Source: Microbacterium sufflavum
GTDB lineage: Bacteria; Actinomycetota; Actinomycetes; Actinomycetales; Microbacteriaceae
Reading direction: 5' to 3'
DNA: 64,000 bases
Assembly (NCBI RefSeq): GCF_023091155.1
Contig: NZ_JAHWXK010000002.1
Coordinates: 248,001-312,000, forward strand
The position numbers and the translations under genes were made by a program. Of this stretch, positions 18,187-28,516 are shown piece by piece. The notes under the pieces are model-generated. The model was not told the DNA's origin, made no database searches, and saw only the letters and a program-made list of their open reading frames with translations. Each line of letters starts with the position of its first letter. Position 1 is the first letter of the stretch.

Positions 18187-19122
18187 TCACTCTCCCGTCT
18201 CGGGCGGACCGAGCTTCTCCCAGCCATCCGTGATGACTCGACCGTACAGGAGATCTGGATCCAATCTGCGCAGCTCCTCGGCGAGGCACTCGCGCAGCGT
18301 ACGCCGCGGCAGGTGGAGGTCGTGGTTGGGCTGGTCCGGCTGCGTGAGCACGGCGATGCCGGGCGAGGGACGCTCCAGCAGGATGTCACCGGACTCACGC
18401 GTCAGACGCACGGACTTGATGCCCTCCTGCCACTCCTCCGGGCTCTCGTACGACCACCGCACCGGCACGTCCAGCGCCATCTGCAGCCACGCGGCGAGCA
18501 GAGCCGTGGAGGGGGAGGCGGCGGCCCCGCGCACCTTGACGGCGGTGATGGTCTCGTACGGCGGCTGATCCAGCACGGCGGCCAGCTGCTCGCGCCAGTG
18601 CGTGAGCCGCGTCCACGCGAGGTCGGTGTCGCCGGGCGCGTGCGTGCGGCCGAGCAGCGCGAGCCGGTCGCGCACATCGGGCGAGGTCGCGGCGTCGGTG
18701 ATCCGGCGCTGCGCGATGCGGCCGAGCGGGGAGGACGACGGCGACGCCGGAGCCTCCTCCGGCCACCACGCCACGACGGGGGCGTCGGGGAGCAGGAGCC
18801 CGGTGATCAGGCTCTCCTCGTTGCTGGCGGCGTCGCCGTAGGCGTGCAGCACCACGACCTCGCTGGCTCCGGCGTCTCCGCCCACACGGATCTGTGCGTC
18901 CAGGCGGGACTCGCCGTCTCCGGTCGTGAGCACGATCACGCGCATCGGGTGCTCACGCGAGGCGTCGTTGGCCGCGTCGATCGCGGCCTCCGCGACTCCG
19001 TTGCGCGCGGAGATGACGAGCGTCAGCACGCGTCCGAGGGCGACCGCGCCGCCCTCCTCGCGCACCTTGACGAGCTGCTTCGCGACCTGGCTGACGGTCG
19101 TGTCGGGAAGGTCGATGATCAC
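18187..19122 (-). CDS. opcA: glucose-6-phosphate dehydrogenase assembly protein OpcA
   Basis: 311 residues, all of the OpcA family, known from cyanobacteria and actinobacteria as an activator/assembly factor of glucose-6-phosphate dehydrogenase. Starts MIIDLPDTTVSQVAKQLVKVREEGGAVALGRVLTL; VVAWWPEEAP and a central helical region follow, and the C-terminus HDLHLPRRTLRECLAEELRRLDPD is conserved. The GTG start at 19122 overlaps the zwf stop by 4 bases (GTGA), so OpcA is made in step with its partner enzyme. No catalytic motif is present. Confidence 0.93.
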   Translation of the reverse strand: MIIDLPDTTVSQVAKQLVKVREEGGAVALGRVLTLVISARNGVAEAAIDAANDASREHPMRVIVLTTGDGESRLDAQIRVGGDAGASEVVVLHAYGDAASNEESLITGLLLPDAPVVAWWPEEAPASPSSSPLGRIAQRRITDAATSPDVRDRLALLGRTHAPGDTDLAWTRLTHWREQLAAVLDQPPYETITAVKVRGAAASPSTALLAAWLQMALDVPVRWSYESPEEWQEGIKSVRLTRESGDILLERPSPGIAVLTQPDQPNHDLHLPRRTLRECLAEELRRLDPDLLYGRVITDGWEKLGPPETGE

Positions 19123-20669
19123 GGGCGTCTCCAGACTCGTCCGTCGCGGGCCAGCAGGTCGTCGGCGGACGCCGGGCCCCACGATCCCGGAGCGTACTGC
19201 TCCACCGGGCCGCCTTGGGCCGCCCAGTACTTCTCCACCGGGTCGAGGATCTTCCAGGAGAGCTCGACCTCCTCGTGCCGCGGGAAGAGCGGCGGGTCTC
19301 CGAGCAGCACGTCCAGGATGAGCCGCTCGTACGCCTCCGGGCTCGCCTCCGTGAAGGCGTGGCCGTAGCCGAAGTCCATCGTGACGTCGCGCACGTTCGA
19401 GCCTGTGCCGGGGACCTTCGAGCCGAACCGGATCGTGACACCCTCATCGGGCTGCACGCGGATGACGAGCGCGTTCTGTCCGAGCTCGGAGGCGTTGCCC
19501 CGGCCGAAGAGGTGCTGCGGTGCCCGGTTGAACACGACGGCGATCTCGGTCACGCGACGGCCGAGGCGCTTGCCGGTGCGCAGGTAGAACGGCACGCCCG
19601 CCCAGCGTCGCGTGTCGATCTCCAGCTTGATGGCCGCGTAGGTCTCGGTCGTGGACTCGGGGTTCATGCCCTCCTCGTCGAGGAAGCCGGTCACCTTCTC
19701 GCCGCCCTGCCAGCCACCGGCGTACTGCCCGCGGGCCGTCGCGAGCGACAGGTCCTCCGGCACGTGCACGGCGGCGAGCACCTTCTCCTTCTCGGCGCGC
19801 AGATGCTCCGCCGACAGGCTGATCGGCTCCTCCATCGCGGTGAGCGCCAGCAACTGCAGGAGGTGGTTCTGGATCACGTCACGGGCCGCCCCGATGCCGT
19901 CGTAGTACCCCGCGCGTCCCCCGACGCCGATGTCCTCGGCCATCGTGATCTGCACGTGGTCCACGTAGTTGCGGTTCCAGATCGGCTCGTACAGCTCATT
20001 GGCGAAGCGCAGCGCCAGGATGTTCTGGACCGTCTCCTTGCCGAGGTAGTGGTCGATGCGGAAGATCGAGTCGGCGGGGAACGCGACCTCCAGCGCCGCG
20101 TTCAGCGCGCGGGCCGACTCGAGGTCGTGCCCGAACGGCTTCTCGATGACCACACGCCGCCACCGCTCATCGTCGTCGGCGTCCTGCCCGACGAGCCCGG
20201 AGTCCTTGAGCTGCTTCGCCACCAGCGGGAAGTCCTTCGGCGGGATCGACAGGTAGAACGCGTGGTTGCCCATCGTGCCGCGTTCCACGTCGAGACGCTC
20301 GACGGTCTCCCTGAGCTTGCGGAAGGAGTCCGGGTTGTCGAACTCGCCGGACACGAAGCGGATGCCCTGCAACAGCTGCGCCCAGGTCTCCTCGCGGAAC
20401 GGCGTCCTGGCGTGCTCCTTCACCGCGTCGTACACGACCTGCGCGAAGTCCTGGTCCTCCCAGTCGCGTCGGGCGAACCCGACCAGAGCGAACCCGGGGG
20501 GCAGCAGGCCGCGGTTGGCGAGGTCGTACACCGCGGGCATGAGTTTCTTGCGCGACAGGTCTCCCGTGACGCCGAAGATCACGAGGGCGCTGGGCCCCGC
20601 GATCCGGTTGAGCCGGCGATCGTCGGGGTCGCGCAGCGGGTTGTGCCCGCGCGAGAGGGGAACAGTCAT
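19119..20669 (-). CDS. zwf: glucose-6-phosphate 1-dehydrogenase
   Basis: Oxidises glucose-6-phosphate to 6-phosphogluconolactone, making NADPH. 516 residues. The Rossmann motif LVIFGVTGDLSRKKLMP is near residue 30, the active-site RIDHYLGKETVQN (substrate-binding His and Lys) near residue 205, and EKPFGHDLESA before it. The C-terminal half contains AIKLEIDTRRWAGVPFYLRTGKRL. It starts 21 bases after the pgi stop with GGAG upstream and is coupled to opcA. Confidence 0.96.
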   Translation of the reverse strand: MTVPLSRGHNPLRDPDDRRLNRIAGPSALVIFGVTGDLSRKKLMPAVYDLANRGLLPPGFALVGFARRDWEDQDFAQVVYDAVKEHARTPFREETWAQLLQGIRFVSGEFDNPDSFRKLRETVERLDVERGTMGNHAFYLSIPPKDFPLVAKQLKDSGLVGQDADDDERWRRVVIEKPFGHDLESARALNAALEVAFPADSIFRIDHYLGKETVQNILALRFANELYEPIWNRNYVDHVQITMAEDIGVGGRAGYYDGIGAARDVIQNHLLQLLALTAMEEPISLSAEHLRAEKEKVLAAVHVPEDLSLATARGQYAGGWQGGEKVTGFLDEEGMNPESTTETYAAIKLEIDTRRWAGVPFYLRTGKRLGRRVTEIAVVFNRAPQHLFGRGNASELGQNALVIRVQPDEGVTIRFGSKVPGTGSNVRDVTMDFGYGHAFTEASPEAYERLILDVLLGDPPLFPRHEEVELSWKILDPVEKYWAAQGGPVEQYAPGSWGPASADDLLARDGRVWRRP

Positions 20670-20690
20670 CGGTGGGGGCTTCTCCTGCTG

Positions 20691-22298
20691 TTACTTCTGT
20701 GCGGCTTCGAAGAGGGTGAGCACGTCGTCGGACGACTCCGTGATCGTCAGCGAGACGACGGGACGCCCGTGCTCCGCGAGCACGCCCGCGTCGCCGGCGG
20801 CCTGCGCCTGGATGAGCTGACCGAACGTGAACGGCCGATCGGGGATCTCGAGGTCGACGTCGGTGCGCTCCAGGATCTGCAGGAACACCCCCTGCGCCGG
20901 GCCGCCCTTGTGGTACTGGCCGGTCGAGTGCAGGAAGCGCGGGCCCCAGCCGAACGTGGTCGGACGACCGGAGTCGGCGGCGACCAGCTCGCGCAGGCCC
21001 TGCAGCTGCGGCACCTCGAGACGGTTGACGTACGCCTGGATCGACACGTAGCCGTCGGCGGGCAGCTGCGCCCACAGCGCGTCGAGCACGCCCTCGACCG
21101 TGCCGGAGGCCGCGAGAGCCGGGTCCGACACGCGCACCTCGACGCCGTTCTCCACGAACGCGGGGGCGGTGGGCTCGGGCCGGGCGTCGAGGAGGCCGCG
21201 CGCGGCCACCTTCGCCGACTCGACGTCGGGCTGGTCGAACGGGTTGATGCCGAGCAGGTGCCCGGCGATGGCGGTGGCGTACTCCCAGACGATGAACTGC
21301 GCGCCGAGCGTGCCGCTGACGAGGATCTCACCTTCGTGGCGCTCGTGCAGGTGGAACTCGTTCGCGTCGTCGACCAGTCGCACGATCTGCAGGTCGGCGG
21401 GCACGGGGTCGAGCTCGGGGGAGACGGGGAGCAGCACGACCGGGAGGATGCCGGTTCCCTCCTTGCCCGTGGACTCGGCGATGAGCTGCTCGATCCAGTC
21501 GGGCAGGCCCTTGATGTGGGTGCCGTCCGTGATCAGACCCAGCTTGTCGCGGCGCGGGGTGGTCGCGGCGATGGCCGCGCCCAGGCGCAGGGCCGGGTTC
21601 TCGGCGGAGTCGACGGCGACCTCGAGCAGCGAGGCCTCGGCCTCGTTCAGCAGCTCGTCGATATCGACGCCCGCGAGGCCGGACGGCACCAGGCCGAACG
21701 CGGTCAGCGCGGAGTAGCGGCCGCCCACGTTCGGGTCGGCGTTGAACACGCGGTACCCGGCTTCGCGCGCGGAGGCGTCGAGCGGCGAGCCCGGGTCGGT
21801 GACGACGACGATGCGCTCGGTCGGGTCGATGCCGAGGTCGCGGAACGCCGCCTCGAACGTGCGACGCTGCGAGTCGGTCTCGACCGTGGACCCGGACTTC
21901 GACGACACCACGAGCACGGTCTCGGCGAGGCCCTCGTCGAGCGCGGCCAGCACCTGGCCGGGCGCCGTGGAGTCGAGGATCGTGAGGGGGACCCCCGAGG
22001 TCTGTGCGATCACCTCGGGCGCGAGCGACGACCCGCCCATGCCGGCGAGCACGACGCGCGTGACTCCCTTCGCGGCGAGCTCCTCGCGCAGGGCGACGAT
22101 CTCGGCGACGAGCGGCCGGGAGACGGAGACCGCCTCGACCCACCCGAGCCGGATCGAGGCCTCGGCCTCGGCCGCCGGACCCCACAGCGTGGTGTCGCCG
22201 CTCGTGATGCGCGAGGCGACCAGGTCGTGGACGAGGCTCGGGACGGTCTCCTCGATCGCGGCGCGCGCGGCGCCCGAGGCGTGGATCGCGAAGGTCAT
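20691..22298 (-). CDS. pgi: glucose-6-phosphate isomerase
   Basis: Interconverts glucose-6-phosphate and fructose-6-phosphate. 535 residues with two SIS subdomains: [16 protein letters not shown] and [14 protein letters not shown] (sugar-phosphate Ser/Thr loops), then [27 protein letters not shown]. The C-terminal part ([17 protein letters not shown]) holds the His-containing motif. It is the divergent Pgi type found in actinobacterial PPP operons rather than the E. coli type. ATG 22298 overlaps the tal stop by 4 bases (ATGA). Confidence 0.92.
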   Translation of the reverse strand: MTFAIHASGAARAAIEETVPSLVHDLVASRITSGDTTLWGPAAEAEASIRLGWVEAVSVSRPLVAEIVALREELAAKGVTRVVLAGMGGSSLAPEVIAQTSGVPLTILDSTAPGQVLAALDEGLAETVLVVSSKSGSTVETDSQRRTFEAAFRDLGIDPTERIVVVTDPGSPLDASAREAGYRVFNADPNVGGRYSALTAFGLVPSGLAGVDIDELLNEAEASLLEVAVDSAENPALRLGAAIAATTPRRDKLGLITDGTHIKGLPDWIEQLIAESTGKEGTGILPVVLLPVSPELDPVPADLQIVRLVDDANEFHLHERHEGEILVSGTLGAQFIVWEYATAIAGHLLGINPFDQPDVESAKVAARGLLDARPEPTAPAFVENGVEVRVSDPALAASGTVEGVLDALWAQLPADGYVSIQAYVNRLEVPQLQGLRELVAADSGRPTTFGWGPRFLHSTGQYHKGGPAQGVFLQILERTDVDLEIPDRPFTFGQLIQAQAAGDAGVLAEHGRPVVSLTITESSDDVLTLFEAAQK

Positions 22299-23407
22299 CG
22301 CTGTGCCTCCAGTGCCTCGGCGACCTGGGTGAGCAGGTCGTGCCACGAATCGATGAACTTGGCGACGCCCTCGTCCTCGAGCACCTGGGTGACGTCGGTG
22401 AAGTCGATGCCGACCTCTTCCAGCCCGGCGAAGACCTGACGGGCCTCGTCGTAGCCGCCGGTGATGGTGTCGCCGGTGACGACGCCGTGGTCGAAGGTGG
22501 CCTCGAGGGTCTTCTCCGGCATGGTGTTGACGACGCCGGGGGCGACGAGCTCGGTGACGTAGAGGGTGTCGGGCAGCGCAGGGTCCTTCACGCCGGTCGA
22601 CGCCCACAGCGGACGCTGGGCGTTCGCCCCCGCCGCGAGGAGGGCCTTCGCCCGGTCGGTCTCGAAGCTCTGCTCGAACAGCTCGTAGGCCAGGCGGGCG
22701 TTGGCCAGGCCGGCCTTGCTCTTGAGGGCCTCGGCGGCGTCGGTCCCGATCGCGGTGAGGCGCTTGTCGGTCTCGGTGTCCACGCGGGAGACGAAGAACG
22801 ACGCGACGGAGTGGACGGTCGACAGGTCGACACCGGCGTCCTTCGCGCGCTCCAGGCCCGTCAGGTAGGCGTCGATGACCTCGGCGTACCGCTCCAGGCT
22901 GAAGATCAGGGTCACGTTGACGCTGATGCCGTGCGCGATCGCCTCGGTGATCGCCGGGAGGCCGGCCTTGGTCGCCGGGATCTTCACGAGCAGGTTCGGG
23001 CGGTCGATCTTCGCCCACAGCTCCTTCGCCTGCGCGACGGTGCCGTCGGTGTCATGCGCGAGGTCGGGGGAGACCTCGATGGACACGCGGCCGTCCACGT
23101 GACCGGACTGCTCCCACACCGGGCGGAAGATGTCGAGCGCGGCACCCACATCCTGCGTGGTGGCCGCGAACACGGCCTCCTCCGCCGAGGCGCCGGACGC
23201 GGCGAGCTCGGTGACCTGCGCGTCGTACGACGTGTCGTTCTTGTCGGTGATCGCGTTGGCGAAGATCGTCGGGTTCGTGGTGACGCCGACGACGTTGCGC
23301 GACGAGATCAGCTCCGCGAGGTTGCCGGAGGAGATGCGGGTGCGCGAGAGGTCGTCGAGCCAGATGCTGACGCCGGCCTCGGCGAGCTGTGCGGTGGGGG
23401 TGCTCAT
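22295..23407 (-). CDS. tal: transaldolase
   Basis: Transfers a dihydroxyacetone unit between sugar phosphates in the non-oxidative PPP. 370 residues. N-terminal [13 protein letters not shown] and [11 protein letters not shown] are signature sequences; the Schiff-base Lys lies in [24 protein letters not shown] [13 protein letters not shown] follows. Long form typical of actinobacteria and cyanobacteria (TalB/Tal-PGI families split, not fused here). Stop and start codons overlap both neighbours by 4 bases (ATGA on each side). Confidence 0.95.
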   Translation of the reverse strand: MSTPTAQLAEAGVSIWLDDLSRTRISSGNLAELISSRNVVGVTTNPTIFANAITDKNDTSYDAQVTELAASGASAEEAVFAATTQDVGAALDIFRPVWEQSGHVDGRVSIEVSPDLAHDTDGTVAQAKELWAKIDRPNLLVKIPATKAGLPAITEAIAHGISVNVTLIFSLERYAEVIDAYLTGLERAKDAGVDLSTVHSVASFFVSRVDTETDKRLTAIGTDAAEALKSKAGLANARLAYELFEQSFETDRAKALLAAGANAQRPLWASTGVKDPALPDTLYVTELVAPGVVNTMPEKTLEATFDHGVVTGDTITGGYDEARQVFAGLEEVGIDFTDVTQVLEDEGVAKFIDSWHDLLTQVAEALEAQR

Positions 23408-25506
23408 GCGTTCTCCTTGATGGTCTCGCGGGCGGCCGCGACGACGGCCTCGGTGGTGATGCCGAACTTCTCGAAGAGGGTCTTGTAGTCGGCGGAGGCG
23501 CCGAAGTGGTCGATGCCGACCGAACGACCGCGGTCGCCGACGATGCCGCGCCACGTGAGCACGGAGCCGGCCTCGACCGACACCCGCGCCGTGACCGACG
23601 ACGGCAGCACGCTCTCGCGGTACGCCTCGTCCTGCTCCGCGAACCACTCGAGCGACGGGGCCGAGACGACGCGCACGTTCACGCCCTCCTCGGCGAGGGC
23701 CGCGCGGGCGTTCACCGCGAGCTGCACCTCGGATCCGGTGGCGACGATGATGACGTCGGGCGTGCCGTTCGGGGCCTCGGCGAGCACGTACGCACCCTTG
23801 ACGGCCTGAGCGGCGGAGGCGAACGTGTCGCCGGAGGCCTCGCCCTCGCCGCGCTCGAACACCGGGATGTTCTGTCGCGTCAGGGCGATGCCGGCGGGGC
23901 CCTCGTGGCGGCGGAGGATCTCCAGCCAGACGGCGGCGGTCTCGTTCGCGTCGGCGGGGCGCACGACGGCGAGGTTCGGGATCGCGCGCAGCGTGGCGAG
24001 CTGCTCGATGGGCTGGTGGGTGGGTCCGTCCTCACCGAGGGCGACGGAGTCGTGCGTCCAGACGAAGATGCTCGGCACGTTCATCAGAGCGGCCAGACGC
24101 ACCGAGGGTCGCATGTAGTCGCTGAAGATGAGGAAGGTGCCGCCGAACGCGCGCGTCGGCCCGTGCAGCACGATGCCGTTCACGATCGCGCCCATCGCGT
24201 GCTCGCGGATGCCGAAGTGCAGCACGCGGCCGTAGGGGGTGCCCGACCACTCGTGCGTCGACCACTCCTCGGGGATGAACGACGCCGCGTCCTTGATCGT
24301 GGTGAGGTTGGACTCGGCGAGGTCGGCGGACCCGCCCCAGAGCTCGGGCAGCTGTGCGGCGAGGGCGTTGATGACCTGGCCGGACGCGGCGCGGGTCGAG
24401 ACGTCCTTGCCGGCCTCGAACACGGGCAGCGCGTCGGCGATGTCGGCGGGGAGCTCGCGGGCCTCGACGCGGTCGAGCAGCGCCTTGCGCTCCGGGTTCG
24501 CCTCGGCCCAGGCGTCGAACGACTTCTGCCAGGCGGCGCGCTCCTCGGCCGCGCGCTCGGCCAGGCCGCGCGTGTGGGCGATCACGTCGTCGGCCACCAC
24601 GAACGTCTGCTCCGGGTCGAACCCGAGGACCTTCTTGGTCGCGGCGAGCTCGTCCGCACCCAGGGCGGAGCCGTGGATCTTGCCGGTGTTCTGCTTGCCG
24701 GGCGAGGGCCAGCCGATGATGGTCTTGAGGATGATGAGCGAGGGCTTGTCGGACTCGCCCTTCGCGGCCTCGATGGCGGCGTAGAGCTCGGCGACGTCTT
24801 CGACGTACTCGCCCGTCTTCTTCCAGTCGACCGTCTGCACGTGCCAGCCGTAGGAGGCGTAGCGGGCGGCGACATCCTCCGTGAACGCGACGTTGGTGTC
24901 GTCCTCGATGGAGATCTGGTTGGAGTCGTAGATCGCGATGAGGTTGCCCAGCTGCTGGTGGCCCGCGAGCGACGAGGCCTCGCTGGTCACGCCCTCCTGC
25001 AGGTCGCCGTCACCGGCGATCACGTAGACGAAGTGGTCGAACGGGCTCGTGCCCGCCGCGGCCTCCGGATCGAACAGCCCACGCTCGTAGCGGGCGGCGT
25101 ACGCGAAGCCCACGGCGGAGGCGAGGCCCTGCCCGAGCGGACCCGTCGTGATCTCCACGCCCTTCGTGTGTCCGTACTCGGGGTGGCCGGGGGTCTTCGA
25201 TCCCCACGTGCGCAGCGCCTTGAGGTCATCGAGCTCCAGGCCGAAGCCGCCGAGGTAGAGCTGCACGTACTGCGTGAGGGACGAGTGTCCGACGGAGAGG
25301 ATGAACCGGTCGCGGCCGAGCCAGTCGGTGTCGGCGGGGTCGTGCCGCAGGACGCGCTGGTACAGCAGATACGCCGCGGGAGCCAGGCTCATCGCCGTGC
25401 CGGGGTGGCCGTTGCCGACCTTCTCGACCGCATCGGCCGCCAGGATCCGGGCGGTGTCCACCGCGCGTCGATCGATCTCGTCCCACTGCAATTCCGACAC
25501 GTTCAT
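23404..25506 (-). CDS. tkt: transketolase
   Basis: A thiamine-diphosphate enzyme moving two-carbon units in the non-oxidative PPP. 700 residues: [19 protein letters not shown] at the N-terminus, [12 protein letters not shown], then the ThDP motif [19 protein letters not shown]...[15 protein letters not shown], and the pyrimidine-domain [24 protein letters not shown] with [20 protein letters not shown]. First gene of the six-gene operon, with AAAGGG before the ATG. The 243 bases up to ctaB on the other side hold the divergent promoters. Confidence 0.97.
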   Translation of the reverse strand: MNVSELQWDEIDRRAVDTARILAADAVEKVGNGHPGTAMSLAPAAYLLYQRVLRHDPADTDWLGRDRFILSVGHSSLTQYVQLYLGGFGLELDDLKALRTWGSKTPGHPEYGHTKGVEITTGPLGQGLASAVGFAYAARYERGLFDPEAAAGTSPFDHFVYVIAGDGDLQEGVTSEASSLAGHQQLGNLIAIYDSNQISIEDDTNVAFTEDVAARYASYGWHVQTVDWKKTGEYVEDVAELYAAIEAAKGESDKPSLIILKTIIGWPSPGKQNTGKIHGSALGADELAATKKVLGFDPEQTFVVADDVIAHTRGLAERAAEERAAWQKSFDAWAEANPERKALLDRVEARELPADIADALPVFEAGKDVSTRAASGQVINALAAQLPELWGGSADLAESNLTTIKDAASFIPEEWSTHEWSGTPYGRVLHFGIREHAMGAIVNGIVLHGPTRAFGGTFLIFSDYMRPSVRLAALMNVPSIFVWTHDSVALGEDGPTHQPIEQLATLRAIPNLAVVRPADANETAAVWLEILRRHEGPAGIALTRQNIPVFERGEGEASGDTFASAAQAVKGAYVLAEAPNGTPDVIIVATGSEVQLAVNARAALAEEGVNVRVVSAPSLEWFAEQDEAYRESVLPSSVTARVSVEAGSVLTWRGIVGDRGRSVGIDHFGASADYKTLFEKFGITTEAVVAAARETIKENA

Positions 25507-25749
25507 GCCCTTTCCGACAGTTTCGAGGGCGCCCGTATTCCTTGGCGCATCCGCAACTTCCCTGGCGCATTCCGCACCGCCTCGAGGACGGGTGGGGGTG
25601 TGCGCAGCATCGGGCGCGCGAGTGCCTTCAGCATAGCGGTGACGGTGGATCCGATCGGTGGCCGGGGGGCACGGAAGGCGTCATCGCGTGTCATACACTG
25701 GAGAGGTTGTCCCGTAACGCGCGCGGAGGAGGCGATCGAGATCTCGACG

Positions 25750-26655
25750 ATGTCTGATCAGACCGTACGGAAGTCGTCCATCGGTCGCACGGTGAGCGCT
25801 TACGTGACGCTGACGAAGCCCCGAGTCCTCGAACTCCTCCTCGTCTCGACCGTCCCGGTGATGTTCCTCGCCCAGGGCGGTCTCCCGAACCTCTGGCTGG
25901 TCCTCGCGACCGTCATCGGCGGATCCATGAGCGCCGGCTCGGCCGGGGCCTTCAACATGTATCTCGACCGCGACATCGACGCGCACATGCACCGCACGGA
26001 GAACCGTCCGCTGGTCACGGGCGAGGTGAGCCCGCGCGGCGCGCTGATCTTCTCCTGGACTCTCGCGATCGTGTCCACCGTCTGGCTCTGGTTCACCACC
26101 AACTGGCTCACCGCAGTGCTCTCGGCCTCGGCCATCTTCTTCTACGTCGTGATCTACACGATGATCCTCAAGCGCCGCACCGAGCAGAACATCATCTGGG
26201 GCGGCATCGCGGGCTGCTTCCCCGTGCTCATCGGCTGGTCGGCCGTCACGGGCTCTCTCGACTGGCCGGCGTTCATCCTGTTCCTGCTGGTCTTCCTGTG
26301 GACGCCGCCGCACTACTGGCCGCTGTCGATGAAGTACAAGGACGACTACGAGGACGTCGACGTCCCGATGCTCGGCGTCACGCGCAACGCCTCGCAGGTC
26401 GGCCTCCAGGTGATCCTCTACGCGTGGGCGACCGTCGCGTGCTCGCTGCTGCTGGTGCCGATCGCGAACATGGGTCTCGTCTACACGGTGTCCGCGCTGG
26501 TCTTCGGCGGCTGGTTCATCTACGAGTCGCACCGCCTGTACAACCAGGCGGTGCGGGGGACCGAGGCGCGGCCGATGCGAGTCTTCCACGCCTCGATCAC
26601 CTACTTGACGCTGATCTTCGTGGCCGTCGCGGTCGACCCGCTGCTGCCGTTCTGA
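25750..26655 (+). CDS. ctaB: protoheme IX farnesyltransferase (heme O synthase)
   Basis: Adds a farnesyl group to heme B to make heme O for the cytochrome aa3 oxidase. 301 residues with about nine membrane helices. The prenyl-diphosphate motifs are [25 protein letters not shown] (N-D-x-x-D region) and [16 protein letters not shown] 25750 begins [16 protein letters not shown] at 25694-25699 is a possible -10 with a roughly 45-base leader, and GGAGGAGG at 25726 is too distant for it. Divergent from tkt. Its final 55 bases overlap the convergent small membrane protein gene. Confidence 0.93.
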   Translation: MSDQTVRKSSIGRTVSAYVTLTKPRVLELLLVSTVPVMFLAQGGLPNLWLVLATVIGGSMSAGSAGAFNMYLDRDIDAHMHRTENRPLVTGEVSPRGALIFSWTLAIVSTVWLWFTTNWLTAVLSASAIFFYVVIYTMILKRRTEQNIIWGGIAGCFPVLIGWSAVTGSLDWPAFILFLLVFLWTPPHYWPLSMKYKDDYEDVDVPMLGVTRNASQVGLQVILYAWATVACSLLLVPIANMGLVYTVSALVFGGWFIYESHRLYNQAVRGTEARPMRVFHASITYLTLIFVAVAVDPLLPF

Positions 26656-27074
26656 TCCGCAGCGTCCTCCGACGCCGCGGACGCTGACGCGTCGTCCGCC
26701 GGCGTGTTGGCGGCGTCCGTGGTCGCCGTCGCATCCTGATCGGTCGCGGACCCGGTCGCGGCGATGACCTCGTTGGGGGACGGCTCATCCATTCCGGCGT
26801 CGAGCGCGACGGGCACGGCCGGGACGAGTGCCCGCGCCGCCACGAGGCCGAGGGCGAGGAGCAGGCCGATCAGGCCGGCGCCGAGCACCGCGGCTCCGAC
26901 CACCACGAGCGACTGGCCGACGTAGACCTCCACCCCCGTGGCCGTGCCATCGAGCAGGGTGCTCGTCATGGTGCCGATCTGGCCGGCGATGAGCCATCCG
27001 CCGACGCCGATCGCGGCGAGGGACACGATGAGGAGAATCCAGAATCCGATGCTTCTGGTCAGTGTTCTGTGCAT
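26601..27074 (-). CDS. small two-helix membrane protein, function unknown
   Basis: 157 residues. Two hydrophobic segments (about residues 10-30 and 52-80) are followed by a 70-residue acidic tail rich in Ala, Asp, Ser and Thr, which looks disordered and could face the cytosol or the outside. I do not recognise a domain. It lies 65 bases downstream of ctaA on the same strand and reaches 55 bases into the end of ctaB, so it is sandwiched between the two heme A genes; a role with the oxidase is possible but not shown. The overlap and composition make it less certain than its neighbours. Confidence 0.6.
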   Translation of the reverse strand: MHRTLTRSIGFWILLIVSLAAIGVGGWLIAGQIGTMTSTLLDGTATGVEVYVGQSLVVVGAAVLGAGLIGLLLALGLVAARALVPAVPVALDAGMDEPSPNEVIAATGSATDQDATATTDAANTPADDASASAASEDAADQNGSSGSTATATKISVK

Positions 27075-27139
27075 GCCGACCAGGCTGACCGATGCCCTGA
27101 TGAGGCCCCGGTGCGCACGCTATGGATCGTCTGTGCGGC

Positions 27140-28285
27140 TCAGCGCCCGGTGAGCGCCGGGGCGGGTTCCTCGGCCGCGACGTCCGTCCGCACCGGGCGC
27201 TTCAGGTGCAGCACGACCACGGTGTACGTCGCGGCCGACAGCGAGGCGAGCACCATGTGGATGCCGACCAGGATCGGCGGCAGCCCCTCGCGCGCCTGCC
27301 ACACCCCGACGCCGACCTGCACCAGGATCGCGAGCACGAGCACGAGCAGCCAGCGGCGGGGCTCCAGGCGGAGTGCCCAGGCGGTGATCGTGAGGAACAG
27401 CACCAGGGCGGCCAGCACGTAGCCGGGCCAGGAGTGCACGTGCGCGAGGATGGTCGCGTCGAAGCCGTGGCGCAGCACGTCCGCATCACCCGAGTGCGGC
27501 CCGGAGCCGGTGGTGAGGACGCCGAACAGGATCGTCACCGCGAGCGCGAGTCCTGTCACATGCGTGACGATCGCGAACCAGCTCGGCACGGCGCGTTCGC
27601 GGGGCCCCGGTGCGGTCTTGAGGCGCACGAGGAACGCGGCCGTGACGCATACGAGAAGCAACGACGAGGTGTAGTGGAAGCCCACGATGAAGGGGTTCAG
27701 CCCGGTCAGGACCGTGATGCCTCCGACGAGGGCCTGAGCCACCACACCGATCAGCACGAGCCACGCCAGGAGCACGAGGTCGCGACGCGTGGCCGTGGTG
27801 CGGACGGAGTGGACGGCGGCCGCGATGACGGCGAGCAGCAGCACGCCGGAAGCGATCGGCGAGGCGGGGAAGTGGAAGGGGAAGGCGATCGCGAAGGCGA
27901 TGCCGGCCGCGACGATGCCGCCGAGCGCGAACCACAGCGCCTTCGTGACCGCGCGACGCCCGTTCACCGTGTACAGGACGAGCAGCACGACGGTGAGCGC
28001 GATGATGCCGACGACGCCCGTCATCAGGCGGTTGCCGAACTCGATGATGCCGTGCACCCCCTGCACTTCGAGGATGGGCACGAGCGACTCGGGCGTGCAC
28101 AGCGGCCAGTCGGAACAGCCGAGGCCGGAGCCGGTCAGACGCACCGCGCCGCCGGTGCCGATGATGATCGTCTCGCTGACGAACGAGAGCCACGCGAAGA
28201 CGGTCAGCGCCTTCGCCCACCCGCGGGATCGCGGAACGGGGGTCGTCCGAGTCGTCGGAGGGGTGGTGATGGTCGTCTCGGGCAT
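27140..28285 (-). CDS. ctaA: heme A synthase
   Basis: Oxidises heme O to heme A. 381 residues with eight membrane helices in two four-helix halves. Key sites: GTGGAVRLTGSGLGCSDWPLC (Cys pair region of the first extracellular loop), HGIIEFGNRLMTG (first His-Glu/Arg motif), FHYTSSLLLV and GIHMVLASL (heme-ligand His in the second half). GGAGGA stands six bases before the ATG at 28285. With ctaB nearby and SURF1 at 43476 this supplies the aa3-type terminal oxidase. Confidence 0.92.
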   Translation of the reverse strand: MPETTITTPPTTRTTPVPRSRGWAKALTVFAWLSFVSETIIIGTGGAVRLTGSGLGCSDWPLCTPESLVPILEVQGVHGIIEFGNRLMTGVVGIIALTVVLLVLYTVNGRRAVTKALWFALGGIVAAGIAFAIAFPFHFPASPIASGVLLLAVIAAAVHSVRTTATRRDLVLLAWLVLIGVVAQALVGGITVLTGLNPFIVGFHYTSSLLLVCVTAAFLVRLKTAPGPRERAVPSWFAIVTHVTGLALAVTILFGVLTTGSGPHSGDADVLRHGFDATILAHVHSWPGYVLAALVLFLTITAWALRLEPRRWLLVLVLAILVQVGVGVWQAREGLPPILVGIHMVLASLSAATYTVVVLHLKRPVRTDVAAEEPAPALTGR

Positions 28286-28341
28286 GAGTCCTCCGGCTCG
28301 TCGGCGACGTGGCGCGCGGCCCGTCCGCCAGGCGGAACCTG

Positions 28342-28347
28342 TAGAAT
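28342..28347 (+). promoter_or_regulatory. -10 element TAGAAT of the suf operon
   Basis: An extended -10 (TGTAGAAT) with no good -35. It predicts a leader of roughly 160 bases before sufB, unusual among the leaderless genes here. The same TAGAATCG sequence precedes rpmE2. Confidence 0.5.
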
Positions 28348-28357
28348 CGGATTGTTG

Positions 28358-28414
28358 CGATGAGCGCTGACCGCGCTGAAGCATCGTCAACAGTTTAGGC
28401 GCGATGGAAGCGCC
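28358..28414 (+). other. structured 5' leader of sufB
   Basis: Two hairpins can be drawn. The first pairs CGATG+AGCGC (28358-28367) with GCGCT+CATCG (28373-28377 and 28382-28386) across a GAAG bulge. The second pairs GGCGC (28398-28402) with GCGCC (28410-28414). The leader also contains a 12-codon reading frame at 28360 and a 42-codon frame from 28404 that ends inside sufB. Function unknown. Confidence 0.35.
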
Positions 28415-28516
28415 GATGATGAGGGCCCACCAACGGCACCCGCTCCCGCAGACTCGACGGGGATCAGGTGTGTCGGGGCGGATGACACCGTTTGGGACCT
28501 GTGAGGAGAGTGTTGC

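Noticed and set aside
19215..22439. Open frame of 1074 codons on the plus strand opposite zwf and pgi
   Set aside because: Composition is that of an antisense frame in high-GC DNA and the minus-strand genes are certain.
23389..25749. Long plus-strand extension in front of ctaB, opposite tkt
   Set aside because: It is antisense to tkt; ctaB homologues start near the [10 protein letters not shown] segment at 25750.
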